A stretch of DNA of 64,000 bases from an uncultured Sphingomonadaceae bacterium (GTDB lineage Bacteria > Pseudomonadota > Alphaproteobacteria > Sphingomonadales > Sphingomonadaceae): the NCBI GenBank assembly GCA_947497455.1, contig CANMGU010000001.1, forward strand, positions 930,001 through 994,000. Direction: 5' to 3'. The notes under the pieces are model-generated. The model was not told the DNA's origin. It saw nothing but the letters and a program-made list of their open reading frames with translations, and ran no database searches. The position numbers were made by a program, and so were the translations under genes. This document shows positions 55,132 to 64,000 of this stretch, piece after piece (positions within the stretch are counted from its first letter, which is position 1; each line of letters begins with the position of its first letter).

Positions 55132-55240
55132 CGCTTAGCAGTATTCGGGCCCCCTTTACCTTTTTGTAAGGCCGGTAAATATTCCTTAACCATGATGGCT
55201 TAATCCTGCTGCTAGATAAACAACACAGGATTGCGCCTTC

Positions 55241-56953
55241 ATGTCAGATATGGGTTCCCATAATTTTCCAGCGGCCCGGCCGCTTCCGCAGGTTGATGAT
55301 GAGCAGGACGTTCCCGCGGCTTCCCATAGTCCCACGGCGACGCCCAAGCGGTCTGAAGGCCATAAGATTGGCGAAGTGATTGAAATCGCCGGATCAGGTT
55401 CACGCATCGTCATGGATGCCGCGGTACTGGCGAGCCTGACTGAACATCCCGATGCGACCGTAAAAATGGCCGGACAGGTTGGTAGTCAGGTTAAGATCCG
55501 TGTGGGCAAAACCTGGCTGCTCGCCAATATTCGTACACAAAGGCTCTATGAAGGGCAGGGTGGCTTGATTACCGCCGAGATTGATTTTCTTGGCGAAGGT
55601 GATGAAGAACGTCTGACCGGTCATATCTATAATTTCCGCCGCGGTGTGACCCGCTATCCGGTTCCTGGATCGCTCATCTATGCGGTAACAACCGCCGATC
55701 TGAAACAGGTTTATGCCTCGGACGGACGCGCCAATGTCGAGATTGGTACCGTCTATCCCACCGATGATATTCGCGGTGCCCTTTATGTTGATTCGATGCT
55801 CGGCAAGCATTTCGCACTGCTGGGTTCAACCGGTACCGGTAAATCGACATCAGCTGCGCTGATCCTCCACAAGATTTGCGATATTGCGCCAGAGGGCCAT
55901 ATCCTGATGATTGACCCTCACGGAGAATATTCTGCTGCATTCAAGACCAATGGCCGCCTGTTCGATGTGAACAACCTGAATCTGCCTTATTGGCTGATGA
56001 ACTTTCAGGAACATTGCGAAGTATTCGTGCAGTCTACCGGCGACGCCAAACAGATGGATTGCGATATTCTCGCGAAATGCTTGCTGGCTGCGAAATCCAA
56101 GAGTCAGGCGGCTCAAGGGGTCGCCAAGCTGACCGTGGATAGTCCGGTGCCTTATCTTTTGTCTGATCTGACGACGATCATTCAAAACGAGATGGGCAAG
56201 CTCGACAAATCGACCAACACTGCACCATTCATGCGGTTGAAGACCAAGATTGACGAGATCAAGGCCGATCCGCGTTATAGTTTCATGTTCTCCGGTATGC
56301 TCGTCGGCGACACTATGGCGGACTTCCTTTCAAAAATTTTCCGACTGCCATCCGATGGTAAACCGATTTCTATTATCGATGTTTCGGCGGTTCCGTCAGA
56401 AATTACGCCGACGGTGGTCGCGGTCTTGAGCCGATTGGTTTTCGACTATTCCATCTGGGCCAAAAATGAACCCAGCCGACCTATCCTGTTGGTCTGTGAA
56501 GAGGCTCACCGCTACATTCCCAATGATGATGTTGGCGGCGAAAGCAGTGTCCGTGACATATTGAGCCGGATTGCCAAAGAGGGTCGTAAATATGGTGTAT
56601 CGCTCGGTCTGATTACCCAGCGTCCGTCGGATTTGGCCGAGGGTGTGTTGTCGCAATGCGGTACGATCCTATCGATGCGCCTGAACAATGACCGAGATCA
56701 GGCTTTTGTTAAAGCGGCGATGCCCGAGGGCGCGCGTGGCTTCCTGGATTCCATTCCGGCTCTACGAAATCGTGAGATTATCTGTTGCGGTGAGGGTGTC
56801 GCTATTCCGATCCGCGTATCGCTCGATACATTGGCAGAAGAGAAACGTCCGGCGTCCGAAGATCCGCTCTTCTCTGAACTGTGGCGTGAGCATGGCGGCG
56901 AAGAAGAGATTATTCAGCGGGTTATCAAGCGCTGGAGAAGTCAGGGGCGCTAA
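55241..56953 (+). CDS. HerA-like hexameric ATPase/DNA translocase family protein
   Basis: The 570-residue protein has a disordered N-terminus, a HAS-barrel-like region (about 40-140) and a HerA/FtsK ATPase: Walker A GSTGTGKS at 195-202, DPHGEYSAAF, Walker B LLVCEEAH, SRIAKEGRKYGVSLGLITQRPSD as the sensor/arginine-finger region. The HerA helicase works with NurA in archaeal DNA ends. No nurA-like nuclease gene is adjacent, so the role in bacteria is unclear. It stands alone after the TSUP operon. Confidence 0.88.
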   Translation: MSDMGSHNFPAARPLPQVDDEQDVPAASHSPTATPKRSEGHKIGEVIEIAGSGSRIVMDAAVLASLTEHPDATVKMAGQVGSQVKIRVGKTWLLANIRTQRLYEGQGGLITAEIDFLGEGDEERLTGHIYNFRRGVTRYPVPGSLIYAVTTADLKQVYASDGRANVEIGTVYPTDDIRGALYVDSMLGKHFALLGSTGTGKSTSAALILHKICDIAPEGHILMIDPHGEYSAAFKTNGRLFDVNNLNLPYWLMNFQEHCEVFVQSTGDAKQMDCDILAKCLLAAKSKSQAAQGVAKLTVDSPVPYLLSDLTTIIQNEMGKLDKSTNTAPFMRLKTKIDEIKADPRYSFMFSGMLVGDTMADFLSKIFRLPSDGKPISIIDVSAVPSEITPTVVAVLSRLVFDYSIWAKNEPSRPILLVCEEAHRYIPNDDVGGESSVRDILSRIAKEGRKYGVSLGLITQRPSDLAEGVLSQCGTILSMRLNNDRDQAFVKAAMPEGARGFLDSIPALRNREIICCGEGVAIPIRVSLDTLAEEKRPASEDPLFSELWREHGGEEEIIQRVIKRWRSQGR

Positions 56954-57081
56954 TCCCCAAGTCGACATTTGTCTTTGTTCGTAGGTTGTTGGTCGAACAC
57001 CAATAGCATCATCATCTCTATCGATTACACCTGTAGTCGAAAGGCGAGGCATGTTGCTCGCCCGATGGATGGAGAAGCAAA

Positions 57082-57519
57082 ATGGCAACCGGAAAATTTG
57101 CAGGCGTAATGGCAGGACTAGCGGTCATTGCCATGACATCAATTATCCCTCTTGCTGCCAGCGAGGCGCATGACGGCAAGCATAAATATGACAAAAAGTG
57201 GAGCGAAAACCTCGCCAATAAGATTGAGGCCAAGGTCCAAGCCGGCATGGCCAAAGGCGCAATGGGGATGGAAAAAGGCGCGGAGAAGATGCTGCGTGGT
57301 GCTGACAAGATGGAAGCTTATGCCGACCGACTGGAAAGCGATGCGGCTTTTCGTGAGGCAGAAGCTGCCAAGCGGAACAAGTGGAACGAAGGGAATCTGA
57401 CAGCGGACGAGTTGCTGAAGCAAGCGCCTGAGTTTCGCCGTGGTGCTGTGGAGATGCGTGAAGGTGCGGCGGAGATGCGAAGAGCAGCCGAACAAATGCG
57501 GCGTGGTGATACGAATTAG
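57082..57519 (+). CDS. Secreted coiled-coil protein of unknown function
   Basis: The 145-residue protein has a signal peptide (VMAGLAVIAMTSIIPLAAS) and then a charged helical body built of repeated units: MAKGAMGMEKGAEKMLRGAD, MEAYADRLESD, FRRGAVEMREGAAEMRRAAE. The heptad-like spacing of Met/Ala suggests a periplasmic coiled coil. I know no function. A GGAGAAG site precedes ATG 57082. Confidence 0.75.
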   Translation: MATGKFAGVMAGLAVIAMTSIIPLAASEAHDGKHKYDKKWSENLANKIEAKVQAGMAKGAMGMEKGAEKMLRGADKMEAYADRLESDAAFREAEAAKRNKWNEGNLTADELLKQAPEFRRGAVEMREGAAEMRRAAEQMRRGDTN

Positions 57520-57604
57520 GTACCAGAGCTGTTCTGTGGTTTTTTACGCGAAGAGCGCGAAGATTTTGAAGAGGGAAGCGAGGGTGCGGAGATTGCAGCC
57601 TATT

Positions 57605-57708
57605 TGATCCGGGGGACGGTAGTTGTACGCTGCCCGTTTGAGTTCTTATCCCCGGCGATAGCCGCCTCAATCATCCCACAGGCTCCATCCATCCACAAGA
57701 TCGACCAC
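57605..57708 (-). pseudogene. Decayed, internally deleted copy of the GxxExxY gene
   Basis: On the minus strand the first codons (V V D L) and the upstream sequence (AAGAGGGTGG...) match the start of the intact gene at 58246. About 100 bp later the frame ELKRAAYNYRPP matches its end (GLKRVANNYRLP). Some 280 bp of the middle are missing. The flanks (CCTTCGCGCAAA near 57740 and near 58270) are also shared. Confidence 0.7.
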
Positions 57709-57856
57709 AAAATCCACCCTCTTAAAAACCTTGGCGCCCTTCGCGCAAACCCATTGCCAAACCGTACAAAAGACCGCGCTACAGATTAGTTTTTCACAAA
57801 GTGCACGAAGGTTTTGAAGAAGTTAGCGAAAGATTCTGAGATTGCTATCTAATGGA

Positions 57857-58246
57857 TCAGGGCAGGCGGTAGTTGTTTGCTACGCGTTTGAGTCCTTCTT
57901 TCAAGGTTATTCCGCCGAAGTTGATAAGCAGACCCAGCGGCAGTTTCATGAGTCGGAGATAGGTTAGCGTCTGACGGGTGTGAATAGGGATAAGCCGTTT
58001 CACAGCTTTGATTTCCAGCAATAAGTTGTTCTGCACCAATATGTCTGCGCGAAATGCGGCTGCAAAATCCAGACCGTCAATCCGCGTACCGACCGGCAAC
58101 TGCCGTTCGACCGTCATGCCTTGTTTGCGCAACCGATTAGCAAGAACCTGCTCATAAACCGATCCCAGCAAACCCGGCCCCAAATCAACATGCACACCCA
58201 TAGCCGTATCAATAATTCGGCTCGCTATTCTCTCAAGATCGACCAT
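57857..58246 (-). CDS. GxxExxY family protein
   Basis: The 129-residue protein has the signature DLGPGLLGSVYEQVLANRL (G-S-V-Y-E-x-x), a central RIDGLDFAAAFRADILVQN and LLLEIKAVKRL, like a PD-(D/E)xK-type restriction fold (the E-x-K pair). GxxExxY proteins are of unknown role and often occur in many copies per genome. A broken copy lies just downstream. The start at 58246 is the conserved MVDLERIASRI. Confidence 0.88.
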   Translation of the reverse strand: MVDLERIASRIIDTAMGVHVDLGPGLLGSVYEQVLANRLRKQGMTVERQLPVGTRIDGLDFAAAFRADILVQNNLLLEIKAVKRLIPIHTRQTLTYLRLMKLPLGLLINFGGITLKEGLKRVANNYRLP

Positions 58247-58289
58247 AACCTGCCCTCTTGAGAATCTTAGCGTCCTTCGCGCAAAACCC

Positions 58290-61022
58290 TTACCCCAAAC
58301 GTGCAAGGGCAGCTTGCAGCCTTTCAGCCTCCGCGCTTTTATCGGCCAGATCGGCACGGGCTTTCTCAACCGCTTCCGGTTTGGCTTTCTCAACAAAATT
58401 GGCGTTACCGAGACGGCCCTCAAGAGACTTGGCTTCCTTGGAAACACCTTCCAGCGCTTTGCCGAGACGCGCTTTTTCCGCATCAATATCAATGGCACCG
58501 GCCAGCGGCAGCACATAGGTTGCACCATCAATGACGATTTGTGCGGTTGCGCCCTCAGGCGCCGGATCAAAGGAGAAACTCTCCAAACGACCCACCCGAT
58601 CCAGAGCGGAGGCCTGCCGTGCAATCCGTTCCCGCAAGGCATCATCACCTTCGCGAACATGGGCGGTCATCTTCGTACCCGGCGCAATATTAAGTTCAAC
58701 CTTTGCTGTACGGGTTGCCGAGATCAAACGGATCAACCAATCGACCTCTGCCTTTGCGTCGGTATCTATTTCCGCTTTCGGCTGCGGCCATTTCGCGACG
58801 ATCAGATCATAGTTTCGGCCACCGGTTTCGGAAGCCATGCTGTGCCACAATTCTTCGGTGATGAATGGCATGAACGGGTGGAGCATGACGATAATCTGGT
58901 CCAGCACCCAACCGGCAACCGCCCGCGTTTCATCCGCAGCAGCCGCATCATCGCCTTGCAGTAGCGGCTTGATCAGCTCCAGATACCAGTCGCAGAACCG
59001 GTCCCAGGTGAAATGGTAAATCGTATTCGCCGCAGCATCGAAACGCAGGTCACCCAGCGCCTTGTCGAGTGCGGCAAGGGTTTCGGTGACTTCTGAAATG
59101 ATCCAGCGATTAACCGGCAGCTTGGCGTCCGGAGCGCTTAGCGTGCTGCTGGCGCCAATGCCATTGACTTCGCAGAATCGCGAAGCATTCCAGAGCTTGG
59201 TCGCAAAGTTGCGATAGCCCTCGACCCGCTTGTCATCCATTTTGATGTCGCGGCCCTGGCTTTCCATCGCTGCCATGAAGAAGCGCAGCGCATCGGCGCC
59301 ATATTGGTCAATCAGGCCGAGCGGATCGACCACATTGCCCTTGGACTTCGACATTTTCGAACCATCTTCAGCGCGCACCAGCCCGTGGAGATAGAGCCGT
59401 TTCCACGGCACATCCTTCATAAACTGTATGCCTTGCATCGCCATCCGCGCATCCCAGAAGAACAGGATGTCAAAGCCGGATATCAGCAGGTCATTTGGAT
59501 AGTGGCGTTTGAGGTCGTCGGTTTCTTCGGGCCATCCGAGGGTGCCAAAGGGCCAAAGGGCAGACGAGAACCATGTATCGAGGACGTCGGGATCGCGGGT
59601 AAGTGTTACACCTTCGCCAGCCTGGGCCTGTGCCGCTGCCTCATCTTCTGCAACAAATATATTGCCTGCCTCATCAAACCAAGCCGGTATCCGGTGCCCC
59701 CACCACAGCTGACGGGAGACACACCAGGGTTGAATATTTTCCATCCAGTTGAACCAGGTTTTTTCCCAGGTCTTCGGTACGATCTCAATGCTACCATCAC
59801 GCACCGCCTTGATCGCGGGCTGGGCCAATGTCTCGGCATCGACATACCATTGATCGGTCAGCCAAGGCTCGATAACTACGCCGCCGCGGTCGCCAAAAGG
59901 TGTCGCAATCGTGCGTGGCTCAGCATCATGCTCGACTTCCTCGCCATCTTTGTTTTTGGAAACATGCGGGATAAGGCAGCCGAGTTCTTTCATCCGCTGC
60001 ACCACCAGTTCGCGCGCGCCATCGACGCCGTCTTTCTTGAACCTATGGAGACCAATAAATTCGTCTGGCACCAGACCATCCGCGCTCTGGCAAACATTGG
60101 CTTCACCATCGAGCATATTGAGCATCTCGCCCGCCGCAAACCCAGCGCGTTTTCCAACCTCGAAATCGTTGAAATCATGACCCGGCGTGATTTTCACCGC
60201 ACCGCTGCCCAGCTCCGGATCGGCATGCTCGTCCGCCACAACATTGAAGCGCCGCCCGGTAATGGGTTGCTCAATCTCTTTGCCGATAACGCTCTGGTAG
60301 CGCTCATCGCTAGGATGCACGGCGACAGCCATATCGGCCAGCATCGTTTCGGGCCGCGTGGTTGCGACTTCGATATAGTCCTGTCCGTTATCCAGCTTCA
60401 CGCCATCGGCAAGTGGATATTTGAAATGCCAGAAACTGCCTTTGATATCGGTCGTCTCGACTTCCAGATCGGAAATCGCGGTTTTCAGCGCGGGGTCCCA
60501 GTTTACCAGTCGCTTGTCGCGATAAATCAGGCCATCCTTATAGAGATCGACAAACACCTTGAGCACGGCTGCGTTCATGCCCTCGTCCATGGTGAAGCGC
60601 TCGTTGGACCAGTCCATCGAACAGCCGAGGCGACGGAGCTGCCCAGTAATCGCACCGCCGGATTCCTCTTTCCACTCCCAGACTTTTTCGACAAACTCTT
60701 CGCGGGTAAAATCGGTGCGTTTTTGCTGACGTTCATTCATTTGCCGTTCGACAACCATCTGGGTCGCGATCCCGGCATGATCCATACCGACGACCCAAAG
60801 TGCATCCTTGCCCTTCAGGCGTTCGTGACGGATGATGATATCTTGCAGCGTATTGTCGAGCGCGTGGCCAATGTGCAAACTTCCGGTGACATTGGGTGGC
60901 GGATTGACGATCGTAAACGGTTCCGCATCGCCGCGTTCAGGGCGAAACTGGCCGGATTTTTCCCAATGTGCATACCAGCGCGCTTCAATGGCCGCCGGAT
61001 CGAAATTTTTATCTAATGTCAT
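58290..61022 (-). CDS. valS: Valyl-tRNA synthetase
   Basis: The 910-residue class I synthetase has HIGH as [14 protein letters not shown] near residue 45, the editing domain ([17 protein letters not shown]), KMSKS as [11 protein letters not shown], the anticodon-binding part (NRFCEVNG-like, [14 protein letters not shown]) and the C-terminal coiled coil ([21 protein letters not shown]). Essential. The two-domain length is normal. It is followed by the GxxExxY gene and preceded by a crotonase gene on the same strand. Confidence 0.98.
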   Translation of the reverse strand: MTLDKNFDPAAIEARWYAHWEKSGQFRPERGDAEPFTIVNPPPNVTGSLHIGHALDNTLQDIIIRHERLKGKDALWVVGMDHAGIATQMVVERQMNERQQKRTDFTREEFVEKVWEWKEESGGAITGQLRRLGCSMDWSNERFTMDEGMNAAVLKVFVDLYKDGLIYRDKRLVNWDPALKTAISDLEVETTDIKGSFWHFKYPLADGVKLDNGQDYIEVATTRPETMLADMAVAVHPSDERYQSVIGKEIEQPITGRRFNVVADEHADPELGSGAVKITPGHDFNDFEVGKRAGFAAGEMLNMLDGEANVCQSADGLVPDEFIGLHRFKKDGVDGARELVVQRMKELGCLIPHVSKNKDGEEVEHDAEPRTIATPFGDRGGVVIEPWLTDQWYVDAETLAQPAIKAVRDGSIEIVPKTWEKTWFNWMENIQPWCVSRQLWWGHRIPAWFDEAGNIFVAEDEAAAQAQAGEGVTLTRDPDVLDTWFSSALWPFGTLGWPEETDDLKRHYPNDLLISGFDILFFWDARMAMQGIQFMKDVPWKRLYLHGLVRAEDGSKMSKSKGNVVDPLGLIDQYGADALRFFMAAMESQGRDIKMDDKRVEGYRNFATKLWNASRFCEVNGIGASSTLSAPDAKLPVNRWIISEVTETLAALDKALGDLRFDAAANTIYHFTWDRFCDWYLELIKPLLQGDDAAAADETRAVAGWVLDQIIVMLHPFMPFITEELWHSMASETGGRNYDLIVAKWPQPKAEIDTDAKAEVDWLIRLISATRTAKVELNIAPGTKMTAHVREGDDALRERIARQASALDRVGRLESFSFDPAPEGATAQIVIDGATYVLPLAGAIDIDAEKARLGKALEGVSKEAKSLEGRLGNANFVEKAKPEAVEKARADLADKSAEAERLQAALARLG

Positions 61023-61053
61023 GCGCTGCCTTTGCCAGCGCTTGCGCCGTTAT

Positions 61054-61725
61054 TCAACCGTGCAAAATTGCATCAATTTCAGCATTGGCCTTGGCGCGCA
61101 GCTGGCGCTTGCAGGCAGCGAAACCGGGTTGTGCATTTAGTTCATGGGCCTTGGCCACGGATTTCTCGATTAGGTCACCCGGCATCAGGGTTGCCTCAAC
61201 CATGCCAGCGCCAATCGCTTCGTTGGGTTTCAGCAACATGCTCGACAGCGCCAGGCGCCGACGCCATGAGGGTTCCAGCCAATGGTCCAGTATCGCTTGC
61301 GGAACTGCCGGGAAGGGCAGGCCGGCTTTGGCCTCGGGCAGACCAATTTTATAATTTCCGGAGGCCGCGTAAATCCAGTCGGCGCAAAGCATCATGATCC
61401 CGCCAGCGCCAATGGCATTACCATTGACCGCGCACACAAAAGCACAGGGCAGGCGGTGGAGCGACGCGGCAAAAGCGTTTATAGCTGCAATGGCTTGTTC
61501 CTGGCCCGCTTCGTCGAGCGAAGCTGCAATCTTGGTATCCATGCCACAGGTGAAATGTTCGCCCGCTCCCGTCAGCACAACGCCACCTTTGGGTTTGTCC
61601 TGTGCCAACTTCCGGAACACTTCCGTGCCTTCGTTAAGCAACTCGGCAGACAGCGTGTTTCGCGGCGCGCTGGTTAGGGTGACAATAACGGTGTCGCCAT
61701 CTTTTTGGGTTGGAAAAAAGCTCAT
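61054..61725 (-). CDS. Short crotonase-family protein
   Basis: The 223-residue crotonase has FTCGMDTKIA and NGNAIGAGGIMMLCADW. The loop reads KIGLPEAKAGLPFPAVPQ: one catalytic-site Glu is kept, the second position is hydrophobic. So an isomerase or other function is more likely than hydratase. The ATG at 61725 overlaps the stop of the S9 peptidase gene (ATGA), so they are translated together. Confidence 0.83.
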   Translation of the reverse strand: MSFFPTQKDGDTVIVTLTSAPRNTLSAELLNEGTEVFRKLAQDKPKGGVVLTGAGEHFTCGMDTKIAASLDEAGQEQAIAAINAFAASLHRLPCAFVCAVNGNAIGAGGIMMLCADWIYAASGNYKIGLPEAKAGLPFPAVPQAILDHWLEPSWRRRLALSSMLLKPNEAIGAGMVEATLMPGDLIEKSVAKAHELNAQPGFAACKRQLRAKANAEIDAILHG

Positions 61726-63815
61726 TCGCTTTCGCCTTCTTTTGTCCAGCGGTCCATCCAGTCGAACACAGTTCGGTGCCACTGCACGCTATTCTTACCC
61801 TTAAGCACCCAGTGATTTTCATCAGGGAAAATCAATAGCTTGGAAGGGATGTTTTGTTCCTGAGCATAAGTGAACGGCATGATCGACTGGGTATAGGGAA
61901 TGCGGAAATCCTTCTCTCCGTGAATGAACAGCGTCGGTGTTTTCCACTTATCAATATGCTGGATCGGGTTCCATTTTTCCGGATCAGCGCGTTTCCACCA
62001 GGGGCCACCATGATCCCATTGATCGAACCACAGTTCTTCTGTTGAAAAGGCAAAGCTGCGCAGGTCGAATATGCCCGCATGGTTGATGAGACAATCAAAC
62101 TGGTCCGGCCATTGGCCCGCAATCCAGTTCATCATATAGCCGCCATAAGAGGCGCCCAAGGCACAGGAACGCTTCCCGTCAATTTGCTTGTCCACTTTCA
62201 GGGCTGCCGCGTGGCCCAGTTTCAGATCTTCGAGCGGTTTGCCGCCCCAATCCTGATTGATACTGTCCATAAATTCCTGACCATAGCCAGCGGATCCATG
62301 GAAATCGATGGTCACCACGGCATAGCCCTGTGACGCCATTACCTTGGGGTTCCAACGGGTTGACCAGCTATCGCCAAAGCTGCCCTGAGGCCCGCCATGG
62401 ACCAGGAACGCCATCGGCAGTTTGCCCTTCGCGCCAGCTGGCTTGATGATCTGACCCCAGACCTGATGGCCTCCAGCGCCTTTGAAATTGAACCGTTGAA
62501 TATCAACTTCGTCGATGGCGGCTAGCTCCGTGCCATTGATATTGGTGAGTTGAGTGACCGTACCATCGGCAGCCCGCCGATAGATATCATCTGGTGCCTG
62601 CAGGCTCTTTTTGGTGAAGATCATTGATCCGTCTTTAAGCGGTATGATGTTACCAACACTGCCGTTTTTGGTCAGACGAGTCACGCTACCATCGGCAATT
62701 TCAATGCGAAAGGCAGCATAGTCCAGGACCTCCGAAGCGGTGACGATCAAAGCCTTGCTATCGGGCGTCCAGGTGATTGAACTGACTGAGCGATCCCAGT
62801 CACCGGCAAGCACGACCGGTTCCTTTTCGCCCTTGCGGTGCAATTTGATGACTTTCCGGTCGCTTTCATAACCGGGCCGCTCCATCGCAGCCCATGCCCG
62901 CCATTCGTCATCCGGAGAAAAAGCGGGAAGTGTGTCGGTAGCGTCGCCATTGCCTGGCATTTGCTTGGGTTTGCCAGACGAAATGGCAACACCGTAGATA
63001 TCTAAATCAGTTGACCGGGGTTCATTGCGATCCGCTTTGCGCAGAACAAAGGCGAGCCCACGTCCGCTTGGGGACCAGGAAATTTCTTCCCCGCCGCCAA
63101 AAGGCTTTGAAGGGCTGTCGCCGATGAGATCTCCATCTAGCGGGATGGCTTCGCTGCTGAGTTTACCGTTCTGCAAATCAAAAGCAAAAATACGGCTGTA
63201 AACTCCAGGAGTTTCCCAACTCGACCAGTGACGGACGAAAAGCTCGTCATATTCGCGGCCGGTTCCGGGGCCGGGCAAGGCGCAATTACCGTCATTGTCT
63301 TTGGTGTCGGCACAACCAAATGTCGGACAGTTTTTTGCGATGTCACCCCAGACCGCAACTTTATCGCCCTTTGGTGACAATTTGAAACCGGCAATATCAG
63401 CCTTGAGGTCACTGGCCTGTACAGGCTCTCCGGTTTGCCCACTTGCGTTGATTGCAACCTGCCAAAGCTGCTCCGATTTGCTGATATCAGAGAGATAATA
63501 GAGCTGCTTTCCATCTGCAGAGAATGACGGGCTATGTTCGCTGGCATCCGCTTGGTCGGCAATGCGAACCGGGCGAGCTTTCGGCGTGCTCAGGTCAAGC
63601 AAATAGAGCGCCGTCGTTCGTTTGTAGCTTTCGGGATTGGTTTCTGTGACGCCAAAGGCTGTCCATTTCTCGTCAGGAGACACGGCAACGGAACCAACTC
63701 GTTTTAGGGTCGCGAGGTCTTCTGCAGTCATCGGTCGTGCAGAGGCGAAAGGGGCGGTTAGGATGCTACCTGTTATCAACAGGGCGAGGCATGGCAGTTT
63801 TGATCGATTTTTCAT
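61722..63815 (-). CDS. S9 family (prolyl-oligopeptidase-type) secreted peptidase
   Basis: The 697-residue protein has a signal peptide (LALLITGSILTAPFASA), a WD/beta-propeller-like N-terminal domain with repeated SxDGKxL-type strands (PSFSADGKQLYYLSDI), and a C-terminal alpha/beta hydrolase with HGGPQGSFGDSW, nucleophile loop GASYGGYMMNW, an Asp in HGEKDFRIPY and His in DENHWVLK. It should cut peptides in the periplasm, in the AAP/DPP group. The start at 63815 follows the signal. Confidence 0.93.
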   Translation of the reverse strand: MKNRSKLPCLALLITGSILTAPFASARPMTAEDLATLKRVGSVAVSPDEKWTAFGVTETNPESYKRTTALYLLDLSTPKARPVRIADQADASEHSPSFSADGKQLYYLSDISKSEQLWQVAINASGQTGEPVQASDLKADIAGFKLSPKGDKVAVWGDIAKNCPTFGCADTKDNDGNCALPGPGTGREYDELFVRHWSSWETPGVYSRIFAFDLQNGKLSSEAIPLDGDLIGDSPSKPFGGGEEISWSPSGRGLAFVLRKADRNEPRSTDLDIYGVAISSGKPKQMPGNGDATDTLPAFSPDDEWRAWAAMERPGYESDRKVIKLHRKGEKEPVVLAGDWDRSVSSITWTPDSKALIVTASEVLDYAAFRIEIADGSVTRLTKNGSVGNIIPLKDGSMIFTKKSLQAPDDIYRRAADGTVTQLTNINGTELAAIDEVDIQRFNFKGAGGHQVWGQIIKPAGAKGKLPMAFLVHGGPQGSFGDSWSTRWNPKVMASQGYAVVTIDFHGSAGYGQEFMDSINQDWGGKPLEDLKLGHAAALKVDKQIDGKRSCALGASYGGYMMNWIAGQWPDQFDCLINHAGIFDLRSFAFSTEELWFDQWDHGGPWWKRADPEKWNPIQHIDKWKTPTLFIHGEKDFRIPYTQSIMPFTYAQEQNIPSKLLIFPDENHWVLKGKNSVQWHRTVFDWMDRWTKEGESE

Positions 63816-63855
63816 GAGCAGGGTTTAGCACGGCTCACAATGTTATCAATCGAGA

Positions 63856-64000
63856 TTACTGGTCGTTGAGACGCTGTATCTCGCGAGCGACCATTTCCTC
63901 GACCAGTTGCGGTAAATTCTGATCTAGCCATTCCTTCAGCATTGGCCGCATGAGGTCACGGGTTAGATCTTCCAAGGACGTCTGTTGGCTGGATTTGGCT
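63856..64000 (-). CDS. popZ: C-terminal part of PopZ/DUF2497 polar organising protein
   Basis: From the right edge the minus frame reads a Ser-rich start, then TSLEDLTRDLMRPMLKEWLD and LPQLVEEMVAREIQRL to a stop at 63856. This is the conserved C-terminal oligomerisation region of PopZ (DUF2497), which organises the cell pole in alphaproteobacteria. The N-terminus lies outside the window. Its place upstream of valS fits the order known in sphingomonads. Confidence 0.88.
   Translation of the reverse strand, partial: AKSSQQTSLEDLTRDLMRPMLKEWLDQNLPQLVEEMVAREIQRLNDQ

Noticed and set aside
57143-57670. 175-codon minus frame across the coiled-coil gene
   Set aside because: It covers a + strand gene with signal peptide and ribosome site. 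Only its first part coincides with the GxxExxY relic.
57859-58660. Long minus-strand extension upstream of the GxxExxY start into valS
   Set aside because: The extension overlaps the valS end out of frame; the conserved start MVDLERI is at 58246.
59304-61016. 570-codon open frame on the + strand opposite valS
   Set aside because: It lies wholly antisense to valS, whose motifs and length are complete. The frame has no recognisable domain and is a codon-bias shadow.

Overview
The window looks like chromosomal DNA from a sphingomonad (Sphingomonadales, Alphaproteobacteria). Three things point there: a bacterial serine palmitoyltransferase with the rest of a ceramide pathway, a TonB-dependent receptor whose TonB box reads NEDIVVTARKK, and the valS-popZ neighbourhood at the right edge. 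I found no rRNA, tRNA, CRISPR array, transposase or integrase. The content is mostly metabolic, envelope and regulatory.

Layout. 0-9 kb: an incomplete secreted protein, a bufferin-like lipoprotein, then a + strand housekeeping run (tgt, glnE, bcp, a DUF455 ferritin-like protein, an M23 endopeptidase, an ErpA/IscA-type Fe-S carrier, exonuclease III, an alpha/beta hydrolase). 9-25.5 kb: a beta-lactamase-fold hydrolase, then a dense sphingolipid region. It holds a bCerS-like acyltransferase, a three-His-box desaturase, LptF and LptG, DUF2141, a lipid (ceramide?) kinase, a Tam41-like nucleotidyltransferase, a cupin, a crotonase, serine palmitoyltransferase with its acyl carrier protein, a PycTM-like membrane protein, a cytochrome P450 and a CerR-like reductase that follows obgE-proB. 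25.5-35.3 kb: an accessory catabolic/regulatory region with a Rieske oxygenase, a winged-helix protein, a LuxR solo, a Tat-exported nitroreductase-fold protein with an MddA/NnrU-like membrane methyltransferase, a TetR plus ABM lipoprotein operon, a molybdopterin oxidoreductase and a methyltransferase. 35.3-45.5 kb: a secreted protein with a TonB-box-like motif, a POT transporter, TetR, a DUF3604 lipoprotein, a TonB-dependent receptor, DUF2461 and ExbD, with a family of small hairpin repeats between genes. 45.6-50.6 kb: TylF-like methyltransferase, GST, HCCA isomerase, crotonase, thioesterase, MFS. 50.8-57.5 kb: an NfrB-like glycosyltransferase with a probable outer-membrane partner, TSUP and TIGR02186, a HerA-like ATPase. 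57.5-64 kb: a GxxExxY gene and a decayed copy of it, valS, crotonase, S9 peptidase and the C-terminus of PopZ.

How genes may work together. The 10-25 kb region could make (SPT, ACP, CerR, bCerS), decorate (desaturase, P450, kinase, nucleotidyltransferase) and export (LptF/LptG) sphingolipids, which take the place of LPS in sphingomonads. Around 28-32 kb, two converging operons each carry a TTGACA-type promoter followed directly by the same palindrome (TATCCA-N-TGGATA). This looks like one TetR regulon covering the Tat nitroreductase, the MddA-like enzyme, the ABM lipoprotein and the regulator itself. The function of that module is unknown and it is the best candidate here for an undescribed system.

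All assignments come from reading the sequence and remembered family motifs; no database search was run.
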